A DNA stretch of 64,000 nt from Bacteroidales bacterium UBA5349 (lineage in GTDB: Bacteria; Bacteroidota; Bacteroidia; Bacteroidales; Tenuifilaceae), in the NCBI GenBank assembly GCA_002410065.1, contig DHQB01000005.1, forward strand, positions 14,233-78,232. The letters are read 5' to 3'. How positions within the stretch are numbered: position 1 is the stretch's first letter; each line of letters starts with the position of its first letter. The translations under genes were made by a program, and so were the position numbers. Below, one piece after another: positions 43,521 to 51,034 of the stretch. The notes under the pieces are model-generated. The model searched no databases, was not told the origin of the DNA, and saw only the letters and a program-made list of their open reading frames with translations.

Positions 43521-44705
43521 CTATAAACTAGGGTTTGTAACCCGACCCATAAACACAATTGTTCCCGATACGTTATCGCGAATTAGAAACATAAATGGCC
43601 TGTTTACATTAAATTCAAGGGTAACTCCAACTGATTTACGCACTATTACAACTGCAGTAGCTGCAGCAGCCTCAGTGCCTTCCTCGGAAACTTCAACGAA
43701 TGCCTTATGGTAAACCTCATCAATTTTTAATTCAGGTTTTTTGGACATACGTGTAAAATCAGCTGCATTGCTAAATGCGATAGGCATCCCTAGGTTTGAT
43801 AGGATAGGCTTTAACTCGTATTCCGATTCAAATTTGAATTTTGGCAGCGTTAAGTAAACCTCTCTTTTCGAAAGCAAATCGATATAGTTATCAATATTCT
43901 CAAGCGATACGTTTTGCTCAAAATTCTTTATTGATATATCCTCGTTTGGCAAAACAACCAGCATGGAGTATTGCTTACCAGCATAGGGTAACTCTATCAT
44001 CTTCAAATCGTCACCCTCATAAACATTAAATTTGTCCCGTATGCTCATCATCCTTGCTCTTACCCCTTCGCCATCGAGCGTAGTAAATTCACCATCCCTT
44101 GTACTCTCCTCAAGAAATTTATTATCCCACTGCCCTTTAAAATAAATTGCATTGGTTAGCACTAATGCTGTTAAATCCGTAATTGAACCTTTAGGAAGTA
44201 AATCGACAATTCGATTCTTGGTCTTGCCCTCAACCCACTTATTTATCTCAAGTCTACAATTTTCAGGTTCAACTCTAAAAGGCATGCGTTCAATTGGTGT
44301 ACCATAGGCTCTTTTTACTTGGCGCAGATAAGAGCACTTAAACTTAAACTGCTTATCCACCCATAGCTGATTTGCTATAGCTATTTCAACTCCCTTACTC
44401 CCTCGGTTTACCAAATCGTTTTGAACTTTTCCAAGAGATTTGTGAAAGCCTTTTTTATTTGCTGGAAATCCAAATACATCGGCAATCTGTTTCTCGGTTT
44501 CGGCATTAGCGCCCGAGTAGGTCATACCCATGGCAATGCTCAAACTGAATGGCGAAAAAAACATATTCTCGCTATCCTGTGCAGCAAGTTTTTTGTACAT
44601 CTCAAACGCAAACTTGCTCGATTCTTTAGTAGTGTATCCTGTTTCCTGTGCACTTGTTATCGTAACAAACAGCAAAAGTGATAATGTAATTGATATTGAT
44701 TTCAT
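43521..44705 (-). CDS. Secreted serpin, predicted inhibitory
   Basis: 394 residues with a signal peptide (SITLSLLLFVTITSA). Serpin fold throughout: NMFFSPFSLSIAMGMTYSGA, LVLTNAIYFKGQWDNKF, and the C-terminal FNVNRPFMFLIRD and FMGRVTNP. The reactive-centre hinge EEGTEAAAAT (about 341-350) is of inhibitory type. Counting from the P15 Gly (343), P2-P1-P1' are Arg-Lys-Ser (356-358), so trypsin-like proteases are the expected target. Bacteroidota serpins may guard against host or community proteases. The AlbA_2 gene follows immediately on the same strand. Confidence 0.93.
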   Translation of the reverse strand: MKSISITLSLLLFVTITSAQETGYTTKESSKFAFEMYKKLAAQDSENMFFSPFSLSIAMGMTYSGANAETEKQIADVFGFPANKKGFHKSLGKVQNDLVNRGSKGVEIAIANQLWVDKQFKFKCSYLRQVKRAYGTPIERMPFRVEPENCRLEINKWVEGKTKNRIVDLLPKGSITDLTALVLTNAIYFKGQWDNKFLEESTRDGEFTTLDGEGVRARMMSIRDKFNVYEGDDLKMIELPYAGKQYSMLVVLPNEDISIKNFEQNVSLENIDNYIDLLSKREVYLTLPKFKFESEYELKPILSNLGMPIAFSNAADFTRMSKKPELKIDEVYHKAFVEVSEEGTEAAAATAVVIVRKSVGVTLEFNVNRPFMFLIRDNVSGTIVFMGRVTNPSL

Positions 44706-44786
44706 TTTAGTAATCTCTTAAGTTTTTGCTAAGGTAAAAATATTAAACAACATTGCATATAATGCAAAATAAATGCCATTAATTAA

Positions 44787-45815
44787 CTACTCTTTCTGCA
44801 TCTGTTCCTTGGTGGAGAGCAATCCGCAGGCCGCCTGAATATCCAGTCCGCGTGAAGCACGAATAGTAGTAAACACGCCCCTTGCAGTAAGCGCATCGCG
44901 GAACTTTAAAATTTGCTCATCGGACGATCCTTTCAATGGACTATTTGGGATTGGGTGAAAACGAATTAGGTTTACCCTACAATATAATTTACTTAACAGT
45001 TTCACCATTTCCCTTACGTGCATTTGCGTGTCGTTTAGCCCTTCAAACATAATGTACTCAAACGATACGCGCCTTTGACCAGAAAAATCGTACTTCCTAA
45101 TTTCATCAACCACATCATGAATGGGGTACACATTCTCAATGGGCATAAGCGCTTTGCGCTCTTCATCGAACGGATTGTGTAAACTTATTGCCAAATGGCA
45201 TTGGCTCAATTCCAAGAATTTAATCATGGCGGGTTTTACCCCAATGGATGAAACCGTAATGCGCTTAGGGCTCATTGCCATGCCCCAATCGGAGGTTAAA
45301 ATATCAAGAGAACTGAGCACATTATCCAAATTATCCAATGGCTCGCCCATGCCCATATACACTATGTTGGTTACCTTATGCCACTCGGGGATGCTGCGTA
45401 GCTGGTTTACTATTTCGCCTGCCGATAAATTTCCTTGAAAACCCTGTTTGCCTGTCATGCAGAAAAGGCAACCCATTTTGCATCCCACTTGCGACGAAAC
45501 GCAAAGTGTTGCCCTATCGTTATCGGGAATATAAGCCGCCTCAACAAACTTTAACGATTCGGTGGCAAAAAGATATTTTTTAGTTCCATCAGTCGACTCA
45601 GCAACCTTCGAGGGTTTTACCAACCCTATTCGATACTTCTCACTAAGTTTTTTGCGTGCATCAAGCGATAGGTTGGTCATCTCGTCAATGCTTTCAATAT
45701 CTTTTTTGTAAAGCCAGTCGGCTAATTGTTTGGCAGCAAATTTTGGCAAACCCTCGGCTAGCACAAGGTCTGTTAACTGATATAGGGTTAGTCCGAAAAG
45801 AGGGGATTTTTGCAT
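44787..45815 (-). CDS. rlmN: Dual-specificity RNA methyltransferase RlmN
   Basis: Radical-SAM enzyme that makes m2A2503 in 23S rRNA and m2A37 in tRNA. 342 residues. The cluster motif is CKMGCLFCMTG (CxxxCxxC) near 112; other marks are VVYMGMGEPLDN-like VYMGMGEPLDNLDNV, SLHNPFDEERKALMPI, FEYIMFEGLND and, near the end, RASRGLDIQAACG, which carries the methyl-carrying Cys. Single gene; upstream lies a tandem 28-base repeat. Confidence 0.96.
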   Translation of the reverse strand: MQKSPLFGLTLYQLTDLVLAEGLPKFAAKQLADWLYKKDIESIDEMTNLSLDARKKLSEKYRIGLVKPSKVAESTDGTKKYLFATESLKFVEAAYIPDNDRATLCVSSQVGCKMGCLFCMTGKQGFQGNLSAGEIVNQLRSIPEWHKVTNIVYMGMGEPLDNLDNVLSSLDILTSDWGMAMSPKRITVSSIGVKPAMIKFLELSQCHLAISLHNPFDEERKALMPIENVYPIHDVVDEIRKYDFSGQRRVSFEYIMFEGLNDTQMHVREMVKLLSKLYCRVNLIRFHPIPNSPLKGSSDEQILKFRDALTARGVFTTIRASRGLDIQAACGLLSTKEQMQKE

Positions 45816-45836
45816 AGTGATTCTCGTTTGTTAATC

Positions 45837-45912
45837 TTATTTCTTGCAAAGATATGTTTCTCGCAAAGGCGCAAAGGCGCAGTTTTATTTCTTGCAAAGA
45901 TATGTTTCTCGC
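45837..45912. repeat. 28-base tandem direct repeat with GCGCAAAG words
   Basis: TTATTTCTTGCAAAGATATG plus TTTCTCGC occurs at 45837-45864 and again at 45885-45912, 48 bases apart. Between them lies AAAGGCGCAAAGGCGCAG. A related word in inverse sense (GGCTTTGCGCCTCTGCG) is at 46341-46357, on the other side of the GxxExxY gene. Confidence 0.75.
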
Positions 45913-45932
45913 TAGGAGAATATGTTTTATCT

Positions 45933-46309
45933 TTATAAATTGTTTACTATTCTGGTTATACCATCTTTAATTAGGTTTTCTTTGAAATTAACAAGAAGGC
46001 CTAATTTGATATCTGTTAGTTTAAGGTAAGTGAGTAATTGTTTATGGTGAACAGCTGCAAGTTTTTCAATAGATTTTAGTTCAACAATTACCTTATTATT
46101 GACAATTAAATCAGCCTTAAACCCCTGTTCAATTTCTTCATCATCCCAAATAACAGGGATTACCTTTTGTCTTTCTACATCTAGCCCGTTTTTTTCTAAT
46201 TCGATTTGTAAAATCCTTTCATAAACCGATTCAAAAAGCCTGGTCCTAACTTTTTGTGAATTCTAAAACAAGCATCAAGAATTATTTTAGATATTTCATT
46301 CTCTGTCAT
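45933..46309 (-). pseudogene. GxxExxY-family protein gene, frameshifted
   Basis: Reading from the ATG at 46309 gives MTENEISKIILDACFRIHKKLGPG, the family start. A one-base loss in the T run (plus-strand AAAAA at 46232-46236) shifts the frame. In the next frame the protein continues ESVYERILQIELEKNGLDV, KADLIVNNKVIVELKSIEKL, HHKQLLTYLKLTDIKLGLL and FKENLIKDGITRIVNNL, to the stop at 45933-45935. Together this would be 125 residues, the normal length, with the PD-(D/E)xK-like D...ELK core. It could be a real pseudogene or a homopolymer sequencing error. The gene lies among GCGCAAAG repeats. Confidence 0.85.
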
Positions 46310-46364
46310 ATAAGAAAACTTTGCGTTCTTAATATTTTGCGGCTTTGCGCCTCTGCGTGAAAAA

Positions 46365-47030
46365 TCAGAAGTAAATCTCCGCATTAATATTGGCAAACGG
46401 TACCCCACGAGCAATAAGCGTATCTCGGGTATCAACTACCATTTCGGCACTTCCGCAAAGGTAATACTTTTGGTTGGGGTGTATGCCTTCCCATTGGTTT
46501 AGAAAGCGGGTAACTCGACCCTGAAAAAACTCATCGGAAGGGCAACGAGAGCAGCACTGGATGTAGTTTCGACCTAATAATTCTTCCATATAATCCTTAA
46601 AGTAAAAATATTCTGGGTAGCTAACACCATGAATTAGTATGGGTTTTTTGCCCTTCCCCGATTTTATTTTTGATATAAACGGCGCTATACCTGTTCCCGC
46701 AGCAATGTAAACCGCATTATCCGACACATTGGTAAAAGTACCCAGCGGCTCCGACACCATAATGCGCCCGCCAACATTGAGGCTCGACAGCATTGGGGTA
46801 AGTTTTCCGTCCGATTTCTCGGTGTAAAGTATATCAATCAGGTCATCGTTCTCGCCACTGGCAATGCTGTATAGTCGGGGCGGAATATCGGGCGACACAC
46901 CCAACCCAACAACCTGTCCTGCTAAAAAATTAAATTCTCTTTTGATAGAAAGGATATATGCACCCTCGGCAATTTCTGTATTGCTTACAATGGGATAAGT
47001 GCTGTATTTTAGTTCGTTCCAGTTTTTCAT
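46365..47030 (-). CDS. Ferredoxin/flavodoxin-NAD(P)+ reductase family oxidoreductase
   Basis: 221 residues. FAD-binding barrel with PRLYSIASGEND (RxYS motif) near 60 and GGRIMVSEPLGTF; NAD(P)-binding half with YIAAGTGIAPFISKI near 110 and YYLCGSAEMVVDT near 188. It moves electrons between NAD(P)H and a ferredoxin, flavodoxin or other acceptor. An unusual CCSRCP cluster lies near 158. It diverges from arsR; the shared 131-base gap holds the ArsR operators, so it may be part of the same regulon, supplying electrons for the redox locus. That link is inference. Confidence 0.88.
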   Translation of the reverse strand: MKNWNELKYSTYPIVSNTEIAEGAYILSIKREFNFLAGQVVGLGVSPDIPPRLYSIASGENDDLIDILYTEKSDGKLTPMLSSLNVGGRIMVSEPLGTFTNVSDNAVYIAAGTGIAPFISKIKSGKGKKPILIHGVSYPEYFYFKDYMEELLGRNYIQCCSRCPSDEFFQGRVTRFLNQWEGIHPNQKYYLCGSAEMVVDTRDTLIARGVPFANINAEIYF

Positions 47031-47097
47031 TTATTGTTATTTTGATGGTAAACGGTAAACGATACCAATGGTTCAATATTTTTTTCGTCAAAAAAAT

Positions 47098-47145
47098 CAT
47101 TTCGTGCTTTTGCGAAATGAAAGCATTTCGTAATATTGCGAAACA
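47098..47145 (+). promoter_or_regulatory. Two tandem ArsR-type operators overlapping the arsR promoter
   Basis: Operator 1: CATTTCG (47098-47104), 8 bases, CGAAATG (47113-47119), perfect. Operator 2: CATTTCG (47124-47130), 8 bases, CGAAACA (47139-47145), two end mismatches. They repeat every 26 bases. A -33 TTTTG (47108-47112) and -7 TAATATTG (47131-47138, one mismatch) lie between and within the arms, so bound repressor would block the promoter. Confidence 0.78.
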
Positions 47146-47161
47146 TTTATTACCAAGTAAG

Positions 47162-47455
47162 ATGACAAAAAAGAAGTACACAGAAACACAGATAAAGTTA
47201 GCACGATATGCAAAAGCCTTAAGTCACCCAGCAAGGGTTCAAATACTCGAAATTCTCTCGAATCAGAGCTGTTGCTACAGTGGCGATATTGCAGAGGACT
47301 TACCAATAGCCCGCAGCACCCTTTCGCAGCATCTAAATGAGTTGAAAGAGGCAGGGCTAATTCAGGGAGAATTTAATCCCCCTAAAATTAAGTATTGCCT
47401 TAACAAGGAGAACTGGGAAGAGGCAAAGCGGATGATGGAGGAGTTTTTTGAATAG
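47162..47455 (+). CDS. arsR: ArsR-family metalloregulator
   Basis: 97 residues. Winged helix: ARYAKALSHPARVQILEILSN, then DIAEDLPIARSTLSQHLNELKEAGLIQG, then KIKYCLNKENW. A Cys pair in NQSCCYSGD stands near the position of the arsenic-binding motif on the recognition-helix side of classical ArsR. The frame runs back to 46958, inside the divergent reductase gene; ATG 47162 gives the normal start and length and lies just after the operators. Probably autoregulated and controls the genes downstream. Confidence 0.92.
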   Translation: MTKKKYTETQIKLARYAKALSHPARVQILEILSNQSCCYSGDIAEDLPIARSTLSQHLNELKEAGLIQGEFNPPKIKYCLNKENWEEAKRMMEEFFE

Positions 47456-47602
47456 AAGAAGAAACGTAAAACGCTGAATGTAAAACGTTAGAAGTAAAAA
47501 ATTAGAGATAACGATAGACGTGCTTCACTCCGATTTACATTTAATATTCTACATTTTACATTTGATGTTAAACAAATAGTTGTTTACTAATATTTTAAAA
47601 CT

Positions 47603-47842
47603 ATGGAAATTAAAGTTCTTGGTACTGGCTGCCCAAAGTGTAAAACACTTGTAGAGGCCACACGCAAAGCAGTTGCTGAACTGGGTGTTAACGCCAATAT
47701 TGTAAAAGAAGAGGACATTGTAAAAATCATGAACTCTGGCGTAATGCGCACCCCAGCATTGGTAATTGACGGTAAAGTTGTTCTCTATGGCAGAGTACCA
47801 AATATGGAAGAGCTAAAAGAAATTATTACTAAAAATAGTTAG
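47603..47842 (+). CDS. Small redox-active thioredoxin-like protein
   Basis: 79 residues, cytoplasmic. Active site GTGCPKCKTLVEAT (CPKC, residues about 10-13), then VMRTPALVIDGKVVLYGRVPN with the cis-Pro. It is of the thioredoxin_3 (MTH895/TM0996-like) group. First gene after arsR; 147 bases separate them, an A/T-rich stretch without a clear terminator. It is the likely cytoplasmic electron donor to the ArsG/CcdA-like membrane protein encoded downstream. Confidence 0.9.
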   Translation: MEIKVLGTGCPKCKTLVEATRKAVAELGVNANIVKEEDIVKIMNSGVMRTPALVIDGKVVLYGRVPNMEELKEIITKNS

Positions 47843-47887
47843 TTCGAAATTTTTGTAAATAAATATATAACTCAATAAATCTAAATA

Positions 47888-48319
47888 ATGAAGAAAAAGA
47901 TATTGTTTCTCGCTATTGCAGTAACTGCATTTACTCTGTTGAGTTGCGGTGGTTCAGCCGAAAAGCAAAGCACTAAACCAGAAAGTGTGGAAGTTGCTGA
48001 ATCGGCAAAGGTTATGGTTTACTACTTTCATGGCAAACAGCGCTGTAAAACTTGTCTAGCAATTCAGAAGGTGGCAGAGCAAACAATTAACGAAAAATTT
48101 GCCGAAAATAAAGATGTAAAGTTCATTGAACTTGACTACTCTGATAAAGCAAATGAGGCTTTAGTCGAAAAGTACCAAGTTGCAAACAGCAGCCTAATTA
48201 TAGTTTCAGGAGATGGTTTTACTGACCTTACGAATATTGCCTTTGCAAACGCCATAAGAAATCCTAATGAGTTGAAAGAGAAAATCGTTGCCGAGGTCAA
48301 TAATTATCTAAATCAGTAA
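47888..48319 (+). CDS. Thioredoxin-like lipoprotein, ArsF family
   Basis: 143 residues. Signal peptide with lipobox TLLSC (Cys20), so periplasmic or outer-membrane anchored. The domain VMVYYFHGKQRCKTCLAIQKVAEQTI has a CKTC redox pair, then FIELDYSDKANEALVEKYQV and SSLIIVSGDG. The family is annotated as ArsF, named after the Bacteroides vulgatus arsEFG genes linked to nitro- and trivalent organoarsenicals; I give that from memory. By structure it is a periplasmic thiol-redox protein. Confidence 0.85.
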   Translation: MKKKILFLAIAVTAFTLLSCGGSAEKQSTKPESVEVAESAKVMVYYFHGKQRCKTCLAIQKVAEQTINEKFAENKDVKFIELDYSDKANEALVEKYQVANSSLIIVSGDGFTDLTNIAFANAIRNPNELKEKIVAEVNNYLNQ

Positions 48320-48331
48320 ATCTGTCTTCTA

Positions 48332-49045
48332 ATGGACTTCTTACAAACCCTTGTCGATAATTCTCAGTTCCCAATTTTCACTGCCTTTATTTTAGGATTA
48401 ATGACAGCAATAAGCCCATGCCCATTGGCCACCAACATTACTGCCATTGGATACATAAGCAAGGATATTGATAACAAGACAAAAATCTTTTTAAACGGGT
48501 TACTATACACTTTAGGACGCGTTATCAGTTACTCAGTTTTGGGAATTATACTAATCGCTATTTTAAAGCAAGGGGCAAGCATTTACAGGGTACAAAAAGC
48601 AATAAGTGAATATGGGGAGATGTTTATTGGACCATTTCTAATAGTTGTTGGAGTGCTTATGCTTGATGTAATTAAGCTAAACATTTCATCATCAGGTCGC
48701 CTTTCAGATAAGGCACAGAATAAAATGGCAGGGGGCAGTGTTTGGAGCGTTTTGCTATTGGGAATAATTTTTGCCTTGGCTTTTTGCCCATACAGCGGCG
48801 TTCTATACTTCGGCGGATTAATTCCCCTTTCTGTAACAGCTCAAATGGGCTACTTTCTTCCTCTCGTATTTGCCTTTGCAACTGGGTTACCTGTGGTTAT
48901 TGTGGCATGGATATTAGCCTTTAGCGTTTCGGGCATTGGAACGTTTTATAATAGAATTAAAACCTTCGAAAAATGGTTTCGAAGGGTTGTTGCACTGATT
49001 TTTATACTTGTTGGTATTTACTACATTTTTGTGGTGTACCTCTAA
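48332..49045 (+). CDS. CcdA/DsbD-like membrane protein, ArsG family
   Basis: 237 residues, six membrane segments. The CcdA signature is kept: one Cys in the first segment (GLMTAISPCPLATNITAIGY) and one in the fourth (IIFALAFCPYSGVLYFGGLIP), the pair that carries electrons across the membrane. Databases name this group ArsG, an efflux permease; the cysteines fit an electron carrier better. It lies 12 bases after the ArsF-like gene, so operon membership is clear. Confidence 0.87.
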   Translation: MDFLQTLVDNSQFPIFTAFILGLMTAISPCPLATNITAIGYISKDIDNKTKIFLNGLLYTLGRVISYSVLGIILIAILKQGASIYRVQKAISEYGEMFIGPFLIVVGVLMLDVIKLNISSSGRLSDKAQNKMAGGSVWSVLLLGIIFALAFCPYSGVLYFGGLIPLSVTAQMGYFLPLVFAFATGLPVVIVAWILAFSVSGIGTFYNRIKTFEKWFRRVVALIFILVGIYYIFVVYL

Positions 49046-49056
49046 AAACTCAAATA

Positions 49057-50388
49057 ATGGAAGCAAAAAAAGAGTTTAAAATCCTATTCTGGGTTGTGTT
49101 TTTCTTTGCATTGGTATTCTTTATGCCAATAGATAGCGCAAGCTTTCGCACTGCAGTTGATGCCACTCTTGACCTAGCCAAGTGGTATGCGCAGGAGCAC
49201 CTAGTGCTATGTTTGCTGCCAGCATTCTTTATTGCGGGGGTAATATCGGTTTTTGTTAGTCAGGGTGCTGTACTAAAGTACTTTGGAGCAAACGCTAAAA
49301 AATGGTTAGCCTACACGGTAGCCTCTGTTTCTGGAACAATTTTGGCCGTGTGCAGCTGCACAATTCTTCCCCTATTCTCAAGTATTCACAAGCGTGGTGC
49401 AGGATTAGGCCCAGCGGTTGCCTTTCTTTATTCGGGACCAGCCATTAACATTCTGGCCATTATTTTAACCGCCCGAATTCTAGGTTTCGAAATGGGTGTA
49501 GCGCGTGTTATTGGCGCTGTTACCTTTGCCGTTGTAATTGGCAGTATTATGTCGATAATATACCGCAAAGAGGAAAAAGCGAAAAGGGAAGAGCAAATGA
49601 ACATTCAGTTACCGCCCGAGAGCCGTCCAATGTGGCAAACCTCTTTTCACTTTTTTATTCTTGTATTGATACTAGTTTTTGCCAATTGGGGCAAGCCCTC
49701 AAGCGACGATACCAGCGGACTTTGGTTCTTTATCTGGAGCAATAAGTGGTACATAACCAGTATCTTCGGCTTAGGGTTGGTTTATTCGCTCATTAAAATC
49801 CTTAATATTAAATGGTGGTGGGTACTTGCTGCCGCCCTTGCAACAGCGGTTTCGGCCGTTCTTTCATCAACCTATATTGGTGGGGCGTTACATCCGCTTG
49901 TGCCAATGCTTGTGGCCATTACGGGTCTTAGTATTATCACCCTTCAAAAAGATGATGAGAATAAGGAGTGGACCCTTGCCACATGGGATTTTGCAAAGCA
50001 AATATTGCCAATGCTAGCATTGGGGGTTATTGTTGCGGGATTTTTGCTGGGCTCAACCCACGGTGACACCAATATTCCAGGTATTGTTCCTAGCAATTGG
50101 ATATCTAGTTTAGTTGGCGGCAACTCTATCTTCTCAAACTTTTTTGCCTCAATAGTGGGCGCATTTATGTATTTTGCAACGCTAACCGAGGTGCCTATTG
50201 TTCAGGGATTAATTGCATCGGGCATGGGCAAAGGTCCTGCGTTGGCATTATTACTGGCTGGCCCATCGCTGTCGTTACCCAATATGCTGGTAATTAGAAG
50301 TGTAATGGGAACTCAAAAAACCATAGTTTTTGTGTCACTAGTTATTATAATGGCTACGCTAAGCGGAATGGTGTTTGGGGCAATATAA
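49057..50388 (+). CDS. DUF318/YraQ-type permease (ArsP-like)
   Basis: 443 residues with about ten membrane segments. The two half-repeats of the family are visible: KYFGANAKKWLAYTVASVSGTILAVCSCTILPLFSSIHKRGAGLGPAVAFLYSGPAINIL and, near the end, LTEVPIVQGLIASGMGKGPALALLLAGPSLSLPNML. The CSC motif is typical of ArsP and relatives that export trivalent organoarsenicals. The frame opens at 48973, but ATG 49057 is just after the previous stop and starts a normal N-terminus (MEAKKEFKILFW). Part of the arsR-led locus. Confidence 0.88.
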   Translation: MEAKKEFKILFWVVFFFALVFFMPIDSASFRTAVDATLDLAKWYAQEHLVLCLLPAFFIAGVISVFVSQGAVLKYFGANAKKWLAYTVASVSGTILAVCSCTILPLFSSIHKRGAGLGPAVAFLYSGPAINILAIILTARILGFEMGVARVIGAVTFAVVIGSIMSIIYRKEEKAKREEQMNIQLPPESRPMWQTSFHFFILVLILVFANWGKPSSDDTSGLWFFIWSNKWYITSIFGLGLVYSLIKILNIKWWWVLAAALATAVSAVLSSTYIGGALHPLVPMLVAITGLSIITLQKDDENKEWTLATWDFAKQILPMLALGVIVAGFLLGSTHGDTNIPGIVPSNWISSLVGGNSIFSNFFASIVGAFMYFATLTEVPIVQGLIASGMGKGPALALLLAGPSLSLPNMLVIRSVMGTQKTIVFVSLVIIMATLSGMVFGAI

Positions 50389-50406
50389 CCTAGAAAAAGT
50401 AGGAAA

Positions 50407-50877
50407 ATGATGAGAATTGAGATTTCCAGAGAAAACACTTTATCCATTGAGCATTTAGTGCTCGACTATAACGGTACAATTGCCATTGACGGAAAGTTGA
50501 TAAATGGCGTAAAGGAGTTGATAGATAAACTATCAAAAGACCTGAAAATACATGTAATAACTGCCAATACATTTGGCTCGGCTCACGAGAATTTGTCTGA
50601 TGCAAACATCAACTTAGCCATTATAAGCAGAGGCAATGAGGCACAACAAAAAGCCGATTTTGTGAACAGTTTGAACCCACAAACTGTTGTGGCAATAGGT
50701 AATGGAGCAAATGATGCACTTATGCTTAAAATTTCGGCATTGGGCATTGCAGTTATGCAGGCCGAGGGCGTATCAACCCAAGCGTTAATAAATGCTGATA
50801 TTGCTTTTGGTAATATTGCCGATGCTCTTACTTTACTGATAAACCCGTTAAGAATTGCAGCAACGCTTAGGGTGTAA
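50407..50877 (+). CDS. Soluble HAD protein related to the P-type ATPase phosphorylation domain
   Basis: 156 residues, no membrane segment. HAD motif I is LVLDYNGTIA (D-x-N-G-T), close to the DKTGT of P-type ATPases; motif II region VITANTFGSA; motif III/IV QQKADFVNSL and AIGNGANDALMLKIS. COG4087 (soluble P-type ATPase) fits. It has the catalytic Asp and so could be a phosphatase. It starts 18 bases after the ArsP-like gene. Either ATG at 50407 or 50410 may be used. Its substrate and its place in the metal/thiol locus are unknown. Confidence 0.85.
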   Translation: MMRIEISRENTLSIEHLVLDYNGTIAIDGKLINGVKELIDKLSKDLKIHVITANTFGSAHENLSDANINLAIISRGNEAQQKADFVNSLNPQTVVAIGNGANDALMLKISALGIAVMQAEGVSTQALINADIAFGNIADALTLLINPLRIAATLRV

Positions 50878-50995
50878 TTGTTGAGCAATATCACTTTAAC
50901 AAAGAACTGCCATTTCCATTGACATCCTGATAATTAGGTCAAATTGGTGCAATAACTAAAGCAACAAATACTATGGTGTATTTTCAGACTATTAG

Positions 50996-51003
50996 TATCT
51001 TTG
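50996..51003 (+). promoter_or_regulatory. -7 box of the rhodanese promoter
   Basis: TATCTTTG, an exact match, 31 bases before the ATG. TGG at 50974-50976 stands 19 bases upstream where TTG is expected. The rhodanese can therefore be expressed apart from the ars locus. Confidence 0.5.
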
Positions 51004-51034
51004 CATCAAAATAAAAGCAGAAAATAAAAACAAT

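Noticed and set aside
45837..45912. CRISPR array
   Set aside because: Only two repeat copies, 20-base gap made of GCGCAAAG words rather than a unique spacer, no cas genes.
46958..47161. Longer N-terminus for arsR
   Set aside because: It runs through the divergent reductase gene and the operators; the family start is at 47162.
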